From: Candidatus Aalborgicola defluviihabitans
Lineage (GTDB): Bacteria > Pseudomonadota > Gammaproteobacteria > Burkholderiales > Burkholderiaceae_C
Direction: 5' to 3'
DNA length: 64,000 nucleotides
NCBI GenBank assembly: GCA_016705575.1
Contig: JADIXX010000003.1
Location: 1 to 64,000 of the forward strand
Position numbers and translations under genes: made by a program. Below, piece after piece: positions 55,912 through 64,000 of this stretch. The first letter of the stretch is position 1, and every line of letters starts with the position of its first letter. The notes under the pieces were generated by a model that did not search any database, was not told where the DNA came from, and saw only the letters and a program-made list of their open reading frames with translations.

Positions 55912-56478
55912 CTACTTTTTTTGTCGTAGCGGCGCCACACCGGACTGGGAGCGCAGCCACAGCGCATGGGCATCGCCGGAAGGGGCTGCGGTGGTCACCG
56001 ACACTGGCGCCGGGGCAGGAGCGGCCCTGGTTTCGCTTGCGGCTGGGGTCAGCACCTCACCCAGCAGGTCCAGCAGCCGGGTGCGGGCGCGTTGTGGGTG
56101 GCGTCGGTAGTAGGTGAGCACCAGACCGACGATGAAACGCTCATCGTCATCGCGGGGAGCATGGCTGTCATCGGCTGACGAAGGCGCCGGGTTGCCCTTG
56201 GTGGTGCCGGTTCCGGGCGTGTGCACCTGGTCCATCCACCCGTTTGGCTTGCGGCACAACAGCTCAAACTGGCGCGCCAAGCGCTCGCCAATCTGGCGGG
56301 AACGGCTCTTGATCTGGCTCCAGTAGCTGGGCTGGATTTGCACCTTCTCGGCAAAACGGCCTTCCAGGCCTCGCAGGGTGGCGGCGTCAGGGTGTTTGAT
56401 GGTGTTTCGCACAAATTCGTCAAACAAGGCCAAGGCATTGTCAAAGCGGATTTGCGCCAGATCGGAGGCGCTGGTCAT
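55912..56478 (-). CDS. putative Cro-like regulatory protein of unknown function
   Basis: A 188-residue protein. The N-terminal half (ALFDEFVRNTIKHPDAATLR, FAEKVQIQPSYWSQIKSRSR then QIGERLARQFELLCRKPNGW) has the layout of a small helix-turn-helix domain that recognises an operator. The C-terminus is Pro/Ala-rich (ASETRAAPAPAPVSVTT), probably flexible. I cannot name a family or target. It is upstream of the 87-residue gene on the same strand. Confidence 0.5.
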   Translation of the reverse strand: MTSASDLAQIRFDNALALFDEFVRNTIKHPDAATLRGLEGRFAEKVQIQPSYWSQIKSRSRQIGERLARQFELLCRKPNGWMDQVHTPGTGTTKGNPAPSSADDSHAPRDDDERFIVGLVLTYYRRHPQRARTRLLDLLGEVLTPAASETRAAPAPAPVSVTTAAPSGDAHALWLRSQSGVAPLRQKK

Positions 56479-56670
56479 ATGCTGATGATAAACCTGCCTT
56501 GTGCAAGCACCGATGGCCGATCGCCGCTATACCGGTGTAGCGGGCTCCGGTTTGTCGCTCAGCCCTGCAGTTTGTCCGTCATTTGGGCACTGCGTCGCCT
56601 GGGGCTGGCGAGACCCCGTGGCGGGTGAGTACAGTCTGGGCTTCGATCGTCGCCTTTGGTAGCACTCACC

Positions 56671-58038
56671 ATGAATCCAACATCTGCCCCAGCCACTCAG
56701 CCCAGCCAATGGGCTCGCTTTTCCACGACCTGTGTGACTGGATTCCATGCCTATGCCCAATGGCTGGTCAGCCTTACCTGGAAGCGGTTTTTCCTGTTGG
56801 CATTCGCGTTGATCATCAGCATGGCCATCCTGCACGACATCCCGCCGTTCAGTTTCACATACACCGAGGTGGTCCACTCCGACGCACCACCGCGCGTGCC
56901 ACATGAACCTGCCAAGAGCAAGACCAACAAGTCAATCAAATCAAGCAGTAATGAGGGACTTGACATCTCGGTTGATGAGAAAGGGGTGCGCATTCGTACG
57001 CGCCCTGCGATGCCAGCAGTCCCAGCCGTTCCGACACCGCCAGAATCTGCTGCCTCTGCCGCAACGGCCGAAGTAACCCAAAATTCCGACGCAACATCCG
57101 GCCCTGAGGTCCACATCCGGCTGCCTCCGGGGGCCAACACCGAGGAAGTACGCAAGGCCATTGAGGAAGCCCGCCAAGACTTCAAATCGGCGCTGGAGGA
57201 ACTACGCCAGGATGCCATGGATTCCGCCGATGAGGCCGCTGACGGCTGGACTCCGCACCTGCGCACGCACAAGATTGGCGAGCCGCTGATGCCGTTGACC
57301 ATGTGGTTCGTCCTGCTGTCGATGATCCTCAAAATCACCTACAAGGGCACGGTGCAGGCCGAGGCCAAGGCCGCACAGGCCACCGAGGTGGCAGAATCCG
57401 AGTCCCTGAAACGCCAGGTGGTAGAGGCCCGGATGGCCGCCATGCAAGCCCAGGTGGAGCCGCACTTTCTGTTCAACACGTTGGCCAGCATTGACCACCT
57501 GATCGAGACTGATCCGCCGCGTGCCAGCATCATGCAAAAGAACCTGATTGCCTTGCTGCGTGCCAGCATGCCCACCATGCGCGAGGCCAATGCCCAAAGC
57601 ACAAGGGACCTGGGACGCGAGCTGGCGGTGATTCGACCTTACCTGGAAATCCTCAAGGTGCGTATGGAAGAACGACTGCAGACCGACGTGCGGGTGAGCG
57701 ACGGCCTACTGTCCGCCGAGTTCCCGCCGATGATGCTGCAAAGCCTGGTGGAAAACGCCATCAAGCACGGACTGGAACCCAAGGCCGAGGGCGGCAGCCT
57801 AACCGTGAGCGCCGAAATTGTGCACGGCAAACTGGCCGTCACAGTAGCCGACACCGGCCTGGGCTTTGGCAAGGCCGCCACAGCCGGTACTGGCATCGGC
57901 CTGACCAACATTCGCGAGCGCTTGGCCCTGCTATACGGCAACAAGGCCAGCCTCAGTGTGGCCGAAACGCCCGGCGGCGGAACTTCGGCCACCATCACGG
58001 TGCCCTATGTCGCCAAAGCTCCGGATCAGCCAGAATAG
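56671..58038 (+). CDS. LytS/YehU-type sensor histidine kinase
   Basis: A 455-residue membrane kinase. Helix 1 near residue 34 (FFLLAFALIISMAILHDIPP), an Ala/Pro/Glu-rich presumably extracytoplasmic part, helix 2 (LTMWFVLLSMILKITYKGTV), then the His_kinase segment EPHFLFNTLASIDHLIE with the phospho-acceptor His, and a GHKL ATPase (VENAIKHGLEPKAEGG, ADTGLGFG, GTGIGLTNIRERLALLYG). It is paired with the LytTR regulator 39 bases downstream. The signal it senses is not evident. Confidence 0.9.
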   Translation: MNPTSAPATQPSQWARFSTTCVTGFHAYAQWLVSLTWKRFFLLAFALIISMAILHDIPPFSFTYTEVVHSDAPPRVPHEPAKSKTNKSIKSSSNEGLDISVDEKGVRIRTRPAMPAVPAVPTPPESAASAATAEVTQNSDATSGPEVHIRLPPGANTEEVRKAIEEARQDFKSALEELRQDAMDSADEAADGWTPHLRTHKIGEPLMPLTMWFVLLSMILKITYKGTVQAEAKAAQATEVAESESLKRQVVEARMAAMQAQVEPHFLFNTLASIDHLIETDPPRASIMQKNLIALLRASMPTMREANAQSTRDLGRELAVIRPYLEILKVRMEERLQTDVRVSDGLLSAEFPPMMLQSLVENAIKHGLEPKAEGGSLTVSAEIVHGKLAVTVADTGLGFGKAATAGTGIGLTNIRERLALLYGNKASLSVAETPGGGTSATITVPYVAKAPDQPE

Positions 58039-58077
58039 GCGCTTCCTGCAACCCGACCCCCGAGATGGAGTGTGCGC

Positions 58078-58911
58078 ATGCCCCGTGCCCTGATTGCCGA
58101 TGACGAACGCCTGTTGCGTGAACAGCTGCGTGCCCGCCTGACCGAGGTGTGGCCCGAGCTGGAAATCGTGGCGGAAGCCAAAAACGGACTGGAGGCCGTG
58201 GCGCTAACCGAACAGCATCACCCTGACATCGTCTTTTTGGATATTCGCATGCCCGGCCTCACCGGTGTCGATGCGGCGCGCCAGATTGCGCAGCTACCCA
58301 CCTACGAAGATGCTGACGGTTGGCCCGGCTGCGAGATTGTGTTCATCACCGCCTACGACCAGTATGCGGTACAGGCCTTTGAGCAGGGCGTGGTGGACTA
58401 TGTGCTTAAACCGGCCGAGCGCGAGCGCCTGCTGCTCACCGTGCAGCGCATCCGCCAGCGCATGACCGAGCGGGCCAGCCACGCCTCGGACGAATCGACC
58501 GACACGCCACTGTTGGCCACCCACACGCCCGACATGCAGCGCCTGCTGCAACGCCTTTCCAGCCAGCTCAATCCGCAGGCACCGGCCAAGCTCCAGTGGA
58601 TACAGGCCACGGTGCGCCAGAGCATTCAAATGATTGCGGTGGAAGATGTGCTGTTCTTCATATCCGACGAAAAATACACCCGCGTGCAGACCGCAACGGT
58701 AGAGGCGCTGATCCGCAAACCGATCAAGGAGCTGATTGAGGAGCTGGATATGCAACTCTTTTGGCAAATCCACCGCTCGACCCTTGTCAACGTCAAAGCC
58801 ATCACTGGTGTGAGCCGCGACGAACGCGGCCGCCAACTGGTGAGCGTGCGCGGCAGTACCGAAAAACTGGAAGTGAGCCGCAGCTACGCCGGTCTGTTCA
58901 AAGCCATGTGA
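58078..58911 (+). CDS. LytTR-family response regulator
   Basis: A 277-residue regulator. Receiver domain at residues 1-125: acidic ADDE pocket near 8, phospho-acceptor Asp in DIVFLDIRMPGLTGVDAARQ near 56, FITAYDQYAVQAFEQG and the Lys in YVLKPAERERL. The C-terminal LytTR DNA-binding domain starts near 180 (IQMIAVEDVLFFISDEKYTR, FWQIHRSTLVNVKAI). ATG 58078 follows GGAG by about nine bases. It acts with the kinase upstream. Confidence 0.92.
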   Translation: MPRALIADDERLLREQLRARLTEVWPELEIVAEAKNGLEAVALTEQHHPDIVFLDIRMPGLTGVDAARQIAQLPTYEDADGWPGCEIVFITAYDQYAVQAFEQGVVDYVLKPAERERLLLTVQRIRQRMTERASHASDESTDTPLLATHTPDMQRLLQRLSSQLNPQAPAKLQWIQATVRQSIQMIAVEDVLFFISDEKYTRVQTATVEALIRKPIKELIEELDMQLFWQIHRSTLVNVKAITGVSRDERGRQLVSVRGSTEKLEVSRSYAGLFKAM

Positions 58912-58931
58912 GCCTGGGCGACAATTCCCGC

Positions 58932-59795
58932 ATGTTCATGGTTCGTCTGTTTCGCCTGCTGGGCCATTTGCCGCTGTCATTCATGCAGGGCGTGGGGGCA
59001 CTGCTGGGGTGGTTGGTGTGGTTGTTATCTCCCGCCTACCGCTTGCGCCTGGAAAGCCAGGCCCGTGCCGCCGGCTTCAGCCCCCCACAATACCGACCCG
59101 CCGTGGCCGCCATCGGCATGATGGTGGCAGAGCTGCCCTGGCTGTGGTTGCGCCCCCGCCAGCAAGGCGTGCTGGACCGGGTGCAGTGGGACGGTGCCGA
59201 ACGGTTCGAAGCCGCGCTGGACGCCGGCAAGGGCGTGATTCTGGCGCTGCCACATTTGGGCTGCTGGGAGATGATTGGCCAATCACTGGCCGAACGCTAT
59301 GGCCCCACGCGCGGTCCGCTGGTGGCCTTGTACCGACCGGCTCGCAAAGCCTGGTTGGCGCCACTGGTGGCCAGTTCACGCGACCGGCCCGGCCTCAAGG
59401 CTGTGCCCACCAGCGTGGCCGGCGTGCGCAGTTTGATTCGCGTGCTGCGCGGCGGCGGCTACACCGCCATCCTGCCGGACCAGGTGCCACCGCTGGGGCA
59501 AGGGGCATGGGCGCCGTTCTTTGGCCGACCCGCTTACACCATGACTTTGCTGCCACGCCTCGCCCAACAAAGCGGCGCCACGGTGTTGTTGTGCTGGTGC
59601 GAGCGCGTGGGCATCGGCAAAGGCTACGTGATGCATTTCGAGCCTATGGACGCGCCCGAGCTGCATGACGCCAGCGCCAGCCCCGAAGCCGCCGCCACGG
59701 CGGTTAATGCGGGCATGGAGCGGCTGATCCGCCAGGCACCAGGGCAGTACCTGTGGTCGTATGCGCGCTACAAGCAGCCAGCACAAGACATCTGA
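58932..59795 (+). CDS. LpxL/HtrB-family lysophospholipid acyltransferase
   Basis: A 287-residue inner-membrane acyltransferase with an N-terminal anchor helix. The HX4E catalytic motif is HLGCWE near residue 111 (ILALPHLGCWEMIGQSLAER). PDQVPPLGQGAWAPFFG is the second family motif. It adds a secondary acyl chain to lipid A precursors, or acts on another lysolipid. Downstream of LytTR by 20 bases, probably co-transcribed. Confidence 0.85.
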   Translation: MFMVRLFRLLGHLPLSFMQGVGALLGWLVWLLSPAYRLRLESQARAAGFSPPQYRPAVAAIGMMVAELPWLWLRPRQQGVLDRVQWDGAERFEAALDAGKGVILALPHLGCWEMIGQSLAERYGPTRGPLVALYRPARKAWLAPLVASSRDRPGLKAVPTSVAGVRSLIRVLRGGGYTAILPDQVPPLGQGAWAPFFGRPAYTMTLLPRLAQQSGATVLLCWCERVGIGKGYVMHFEPMDAPELHDASASPEAAATAVNAGMERLIRQAPGQYLWSYARYKQPAQDI

Positions 59796-59817
59796 GTTCG
59801 CTTCAATTCAAGCGAAA

Positions 59818-59875
59818 TGCTACATATTGAATAGCGTATCACTTAGATCTCACGAGGGCTAACGACCTATTTCTT
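59818..59875 (+). repeat. dispersed intergenic repeat, copy C
   Basis: A degenerate member: ATGCTACATATTGAATAGCG, then CACGAGGGCTAACGACCTAT and TTC. It lies after the acyltransferase gene and before the convergent amidohydrolase gene. Confidence 0.55.
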
Positions 59876-59892
59876 CTAAAGAAAGCTGGCGT

Positions 59893-61145
59893 TCAAGCCA
59901 CCCCCGCCCGCTCCAGCATTGCATGCAACAACACATTGCATCCGGCCGTGATGTGTTCGGGCTTGGCGTCCTCAATCTCGTTGTGGCTGATGCCGTCCTT
60001 GCAAGGGATGAAGATCATGCCGCTGGGTGCCAGGCGGGCCATGTAGACGGCGTCGTGGCCGGCGCCTGAGACGGCAGGCATGTTGCTGTAGCCCAGCTTT
60101 TTGGCGGCACGGCCCACGGCATCGACGCAGTCACTGTGGAAGACCTGCGCCGGGTAGCTGGATACCATTTCAATCTTCACATCCAGTCCGCTGTCTTGGG
60201 CTACCTTGGCGGCATAGGCTTTGACCTCGTCGGCCATCTGGTCCACCAACGCGTCGGTGGCGTTGCGCAGGTCGATGCTGAACTTGACCCGGCCCGGAAT
60301 CACGTTGCGGCTATTGGGGAACACCTGCACCATGCCCACCGTGCCACGGCCATGGGGCTGGTGGCGCATGGCGCAGGCCACCACCTCTTGCATGATGCGG
60401 CTGGAGACCTGCATGGCGTCTTTGCGCAGTGCCATGGGCGTGGGGCCGGCGTGGGCTTCCATGCCGGTTACGGTGCAGTCAAACCAGCGGATACCCAGCA
60501 CGCCTTGCACCACGCCAATGGTCACGTCAGCATCTTCCAGCACCGGGCCTTGCTCGATGTGGGTCTCAAAGTAAGCACCAATTGGGTGGTCGCCCGGTTC
60601 TGGGGGCCGATGTAGCCAATGCGCTCCAGCTCACCCTTGACGCTCTTGCCTTCGGTGTCGGTGGCGGCGTAGGCATGTTCCAGCGTGAAGGCTTTGGCGA
60701 ATACGCCCGAGCCCATCATCACCGGCACAAAGCGCGAGCCTTCTTCGTTGGTCCAGAAGGCAACTTCAATCGGCGCTTCGGTTTCAATGCCCAGATCGTT
60801 CAGGGTGCGCACGACTTCAATGCCGGCCAGCACACCGTAGTTGCCGTCAAACTTGCCGCCGGTGGGCTGGGTGTCGATGTGGCTGCCGGTCATGATGGGG
60901 GGCAGGCTGTTGTTGCGCCCGGCACGGCGCATGAAGCCGTTGCCGATTTTGTCGATGGTGACGGTCATGCCGGCCTCGCGCGCCCAGCGGGTGACCAGAT
61001 CACGGCCCTGCTTGTCCAGGTCGGTCAGGGTCAATCGGCACACGCCGCCTTTTGGGGTGGCGCCAATTTTGGCCAGCTCCATGAGGGAGGCCCAGAGGCG
61101 GTCGCCGTTGATGCGGAGGGTTTCGGTGTTGGTTGTGGTGGTCAT
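59893..61145 (-). pseudogene. N-carbamoyl-beta-alanine amidohydrolase-type M20 hydrolase (single frameshift)
   Basis: Zinc-dependent M20-family hydrolase of about 417 residues; by context, beta-ureidopropionase, which releases beta-alanine, CO2 and ammonia from N-carbamoyl-beta-alanine. ATG 61145 has AGGAG upstream. Zinc motif: MTGSHIDTQPTGGKFDGNYG, then FWTNEEGSRFVPVMMGSG. The frame breaks at the G-run 60602-60606 (one C short in the coding sense), after which PEPGDHPIGAYFETHIEQGP and LGIRWFDCTVTGMEAHAGPT follow. Allantoate or other carbamoyl-amino-acid substrates cannot be excluded. Confidence 0.85.
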
Positions 61146-61177
61146 GGTGAACTCCTGGGTGTTGTGGTGAGCGCAGC

Positions 61178-61250
61178 CACGAAGCCCCATGCCGGGGGCC
61201 TCATGCTGTCCTGCTGGCCAGGAAATCGGCCCCCGGCATGGGGCTCCGTG
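61178..61250. repeat. long inverted repeat 1
   Basis: Arms 61178-61200 and 61228-61250 pair over 23 bases with one mismatch, 18 of them perfect (AGCCCCATGCCGGGGGCC), around a 27-base loop. It lies between hydA and the amidohydrolase gene, in the mRNA leader of the latter. Confidence 0.75.
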
Positions 61251-61315
61251 ACCGGGCCGCAGGAATGGCAGCGTTCTTGGTTTTCATTTGTCCGCGCGCT
61301 GTTGTGCAACTTGTC

Positions 61316-61390
61316 GCCGCAGTGGGTTGCGCCGGGCGCCGATTTCTGCGCATTTGGCAGTATGAGGCGCCCGGCGTAGCCCACTGTGGC
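61316..61390. repeat. long inverted repeat 2
   Basis: Arms 61316-61340 and 61366-61390 pair over 25 bases with three mismatches, core GCGCCGGGCGCC, around a 25-base loop. It stands ten bases after the hydA stop and 65 bases from repeat 1. It is larger than a usual terminator and has no T-run. Confidence 0.7.
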
Positions 61391-61399
61391 AGGGCACGA

Positions 61400-62845
61400 T
61401 CATTTACGTTTTACGGCTGTGGGTGCCAGCGCCTCAGCCCGCAACTTGTTCGCCGCAAAGTTGGAACTGAACGCGGGGCGTTTGATGTAGCGGCCCTTGC
61501 CCTTCACCGCCCGCAAGTCGCCCTGCACAAACACCAACTCGCCTTGGCTGATGGTGTGGCTGGGTATGCCTTTAACGGTGCGGCCTTCGAAGATGTTGAA
61601 GTCGCCCTTGCTGTGCTGCGTCTTGGCCGACAGCGTCTTGGTGCCCGCCGGGTCCCACACCACCAAATCGGCGTCGGCCCCGACCGACACACTGCCCTTT
61701 TGCGGGTAGATATTGAACAGCTTGGCGGTGTTGGCAGACGTCACCGCCACAAACTCGGATGGCGTCAGGCGCCCGGTATTGACGCCCGCGTCCCAAATCA
61801 CGGCCAGGCGCTCTTCCACGCCGCCGCAGCCGTTGGGGATCTTGGAGAAGTCGTCTTTGCCCGCCGCCTTTTGCGCGGCGCAGAAGGTGCAGTGGTCGGT
61901 GGCGGTGGTGTGCAGGTTGCCGCTTTGCAGGCCGCGCCACAAAAATTCGCTGTTGCCCTTGGGGCGAAACGGCGGGCTCATCACGTGGGCGGCGGCCGTC
62001 GCAAAGTCGGGGTGGCGGTAGACGCTGTCGTCCAGCACCAAGTGGCCGGCCAACACTTCGCCATACACACGCTGGCCGCGGGCGCGGGCGCGGGCGATGG
62101 CCTCTAGCGATTCAATGCAGCTCACGTGCACCACGTAGATCGGCACGTTGAGCACATCGGCAATGGCGATGGCGCGGTTGGCGGCTTCGGCTTCGACCAT
62201 GGGCGGGCGCGACAGTGGGTGGCCTTCGGGGCCTTTGATGCCCATGTCGGACACCGTCTTTTGCAACAGGTAGACCAGCTCGCCGTTCTCAGCGTGTACG
62301 GTAGGCATGGCGCCCAATTCGAGCGAACGTTTGAAGCTGTTCACCAGCGTTTCGTCGTCGCACATGATGGCGTTTTTGTAGGCCATGAAGTGCTTGAAGC
62401 TGTTGATGCCCTCTTCCTTGACTAGCGTGCCCATGTCTTGGCGCACCTGCTCGCTCCACCAGGTGATGGCGACGTGAAAGGAATAGTCCGACGCCGACTT
62501 CTCGGCCCAGCCGCGCCACTTTTTGTAGGCGTCCAGAATGTTTTCTTGCGGGTCGGGGATGACGAAGTCGATGATGGTGGTGGTGCCACCTGCCAGGCCG
62601 GCCGCCGTGCCGGTGTAAAAGTCGTCCATCGTGGTGGTGCCCATGAACGGCAGCTGCATGTGGGTGTGCGGGTCAATGCCGCCGGGCATGACGTACTGGC
62701 CGCCGGCGTCTACGATGGTCGCGCCCGCAGGCGCGGTGAGGTTCTCGCCCACGGCCACAATCTTGCCGTCTTGCGTCAACACATCCGCCTTGAAGGCGCG
62801 GTCGGCGTTGACCACGGTGCCGCCACGGATGAAGAGTTTAGTCAT
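61400..62845 (-). CDS. hydA: dihydropyrimidinase
   Basis: A 481-residue amidohydrolase that opens dihydrouracil or dihydrothymine to the N-carbamoyl-beta-amino acid, the second step of reductive pyrimidine breakdown. Binuclear metal site: GIDPHTHMQLPFMGTTTMDD (HxH), carbamylated Lys in HFMAYKNAIM near residue 150, His in IYVVHVSC near 240, and ATDHCTF near 315. It is flanked by preA and the carbamoyl hydrolase, confirming the role. Confidence 0.93.
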   Translation of the reverse strand: MTKLFIRGGTVVNADRAFKADVLTQDGKIVAVGENLTAPAGATIVDAGGQYVMPGGIDPHTHMQLPFMGTTTMDDFYTGTAAGLAGGTTTIIDFVIPDPQENILDAYKKWRGWAEKSASDYSFHVAITWWSEQVRQDMGTLVKEEGINSFKHFMAYKNAIMCDDETLVNSFKRSLELGAMPTVHAENGELVYLLQKTVSDMGIKGPEGHPLSRPPMVEAEAANRAIAIADVLNVPIYVVHVSCIESLEAIARARARGQRVYGEVLAGHLVLDDSVYRHPDFATAAAHVMSPPFRPKGNSEFLWRGLQSGNLHTTATDHCTFCAAQKAAGKDDFSKIPNGCGGVEERLAVIWDAGVNTGRLTPSEFVAVTSANTAKLFNIYPQKGSVSVGADADLVVWDPAGTKTLSAKTQHSKGDFNIFEGRTVKGIPSHTISQGELVFVQGDLRAVKGKGRYIKRPAFSSNFAANKLRAEALAPTAVKRK

Positions 62846-62854
62846 GAATGCTCC

Positions 62855-62910
62855 TGTATTAGTAGCGCATTAGTTATATTGCACGCGGGCTAGAGGCCTA
62901 AATCGCTTAA
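62855..62910 (+). repeat. dispersed intergenic repeat, copy D
   Basis: CTGTATTAGTAGCGCATTAG, then TATATTGCACGCGGGCTAGA and GGCCTAAAT. It fills the short gap between preA and hydA. Confidence 0.65.
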
Positions 62911-62915
62911 ACCAC

Positions 62916-64000
62916 CTAAACCGATGTGGTGGTTCGCATGGGGTTGTTGATGTGCGTGGTCCAGTTAGCATGTTTATCGCTCACAACCAGCCCCGTGCGC
63001 AAGTCTTTTTCGCCCGGTTTCAGATCCCGCAGTGTGATGCATTCCGGCACGGGGCACACGGTCACGCACAAGTTGCAGCCCACGCACTCGTCTTCTTTGA
63101 TCTCGAAGAAGCGTTTTCCATCCTTCATGTTGGTGATGGCCTGGTGGCTGGTGTCTTCGCACGCAATGTGGCAGCGCCCGCATTGGATGCAGCTGTCCTG
63201 GTCGATGACGGCCTTGCTGATGTGGTTCAGGTTCAGGTATTGCCAGTTGGTGACGGTGGGTATGGCTTTGCCAACGATCTGGTCCACACTGGTGAAGCCC
63301 ATCTCGTCCATGTAGTTGGACAGGCCATCGGTCATCTCCTGCACGATCTTGAAGCCGTAGACCATGGCGGCGGTGCACACCTGCACCGTGCCCGAGCCCA
63401 ACGCGATGAAGTCCAGTGCGTCCCGCCAGTTGCCAATGCCGCCAATGCCGCTGATGGGCAGGCCGGCGGTTTGCGGGTCACGCGCGATCTCGGCGACCAT
63501 GTTCAGCGCGATGGGTTTGACAGCCGGGCCGCAGTAGCCGCCATGCGATCCCATGCCGCCTGTGCTGGGCGACATGGTCAACGTGTAGGGGTCCACACCC
63601 ATGATGGAGTTGATGGTGTTGATCAGCGACACCGCGTCGGCACCGCCCTTTTTGGCGGCGCGCGCGGGCAGGCGCACGTCGGTGATGTTGGGCGTGAGTT
63701 TGACGATGACGGGCAGCTTGCTGTACTGCTTGCACCAGGCGGTGACCATCTCGATGTATTCTGGCACCTGGCCCACAGCGGCTCCCATGCCGCGCTCGCT
63801 CATGCCGTGTGGGCAACCAAAGTTGAGTTCAATGCCATCGGCACCGGTGTCGACCAGGCGGGCCAAGATGTTTTTCCAGGATTGCTCCTCACACGGCACC
63901 ATCAGCGAAACGACCATGGCGCGGTCGGGCCAGTTGCGTTTGACCTCGCGGATCTCTTTAAGGTTGAGCTCCAAATCCCGATCGGTAATGAGCTCGATGT
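62916..64000 (-). CDS. preA: NAD-dependent dihydropyrimidine dehydrogenase subunit PreA, N-terminus beyond right edge
   Basis: C-terminal 360 or so residues of PreA, which reduces uracil and thymine in complex with PreT. The FMN barrel is seen in ELNFGCPHGMSERGMGAAVG, KLTPNITD and ISGIGGIGNWRDALDFIALG; two 4Fe-4S clusters stand in CIQCGRCHIACED and CVGCNLCVTVCPVPEC. The frame stays open to base 64000 (IELITDRDLELN), so the start and preT lie outside. It heads the pathway preA, hydA, carbamoyl hydrolase. Confidence 0.92.
   Translation of the reverse strand, partial: IELITDRDLELNLKEIREVKRNWPDRAMVVSLMVPCEEQSWKNILARLVDTGADGIELNFGCPHGMSERGMGAAVGQVPEYIEMVTAWCKQYSKLPVIVKLTPNITDVRLPARAAKKGGADAVSLINTINSIMGVDPYTLTMSPSTGGMGSHGGYCGPAVKPIALNMVAEIARDPQTAGLPISGIGGIGNWRDALDFIALGSGTVQVCTAAMVYGFKIVQEMTDGLSNYMDEMGFTSVDQIVGKAIPTVTNWQYLNLNHISKAVIDQDSCIQCGRCHIACEDTSHQAITNMKDGKRFFEIKEDECVGCNLCVTVCPVPECITLRDLKPGEKDLRTGLVVSDKHANWTTHINNPMRTTTSV

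Noticed and set aside
1..64000. CRISPR array, tRNA or rRNA genes, prophage, toxin-antitoxin pair
   Set aside because: No regularly spaced repeats, tRNA-like cloverleaf, rRNA segment, phage structural gene or recognisable toxin pair was seen by eye.

Overview
The window looks like Comamonadaceae (Burkholderiales), possibly close to Rhodoferax. This is inferred from the GC-rich coding style, the set of core genes and a dispersed intergenic repeat of a type I associate with that family; no taxonomic marker gene is present. It falls into an accessory, partly decayed catabolic block (about 1-28.35 kb) and an ordinary chromosomal block (28.35-64 kb).

Accessory part 1 (1-18.5 kb). A PrpR-type sigma-54 activator, broken and running off the left edge, is divergent from a catabolic run on the + strand: HMG-CoA-lyase family enzyme, Tat-exported flavin amine oxidase plus cytochrome c, DUF1838 protein, MFS transporter, CaiB/BaiF CoA-transferase remnant, TonB-dependent receptor, carboxylesterase, Tat-exported nitrilase-like protein, CpcT/CpeT-like protein, two-domain VOC protein, and a fumarate-reductase/ketosteroid-dehydrogenase-like flavoprotein with a small companion protein. 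Three sigma-54-type promoters (GG-N10-GC) are visible; two share the same spacing to a TGTTTCA element. A small-gene-plus-esterase pair is duplicated, and each copy has decayed in a different way. The picture is outer-membrane uptake, periplasmic ester or amide cleavage and oxidation, import, then CoA-dependent breakdown. The substrate cannot be read from the sequence.

Accessory part 2 (18.5-27.2 kb, - strand). A compact operon encodes a HyuA/HyuB (hydantoinase / oxoprolinase / ketone-carboxylase superfamily) pair, an AMP-forming acyl-CoA ligase, an unrecognised 88-residue protein, a bicupin with a histidine-rich tail, a damaged membrane protein and an unknown protein. The ligase next to HyuAB recalls acetophenone carboxylase systems, but the subunit set differs. 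This is the best candidate here for an undescribed system. IS630, IS6 and IS3 scraps and two CoA-transferase scraps litter the block, and its right edge lies at the IS scraps near 28.3 kb.

Chromosomal part (28.35-64 kb). It carries single-copy genes (DUF938 methyltransferase, cytochrome b561, DTW protein, GGDEF protein, cytochrome c, Tag glycosylase, PaiB-like protein, lytic transglycosylase, EamA exporter with AraC regulator, cysteine-less Rrf2 regulator, LysR), an MdtABC-like RND efflux operon with a NodT outer-membrane protein, a MenA-like prenyltransferase, and an ABC transporter with a TetR regulator. It continues with aminopeptidase P, a LytS/LytTR pair, an LpxL-like acyltransferase, and the reductive pyrimidine pathway genes (N-carbamoyl-beta-alanine amidohydrolase type, hydA, preA) running off the right edge. 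Four copies of a 50-60 bp repeat lie between genes here.

Caution: at least twelve genes carry frame breaks, most explained by a single missing base and several of those in a short homopolymer. Many may be sequencing errors rather than mutations. The internal deletions, truncations and IS junctions in the accessory block cannot be explained that way.
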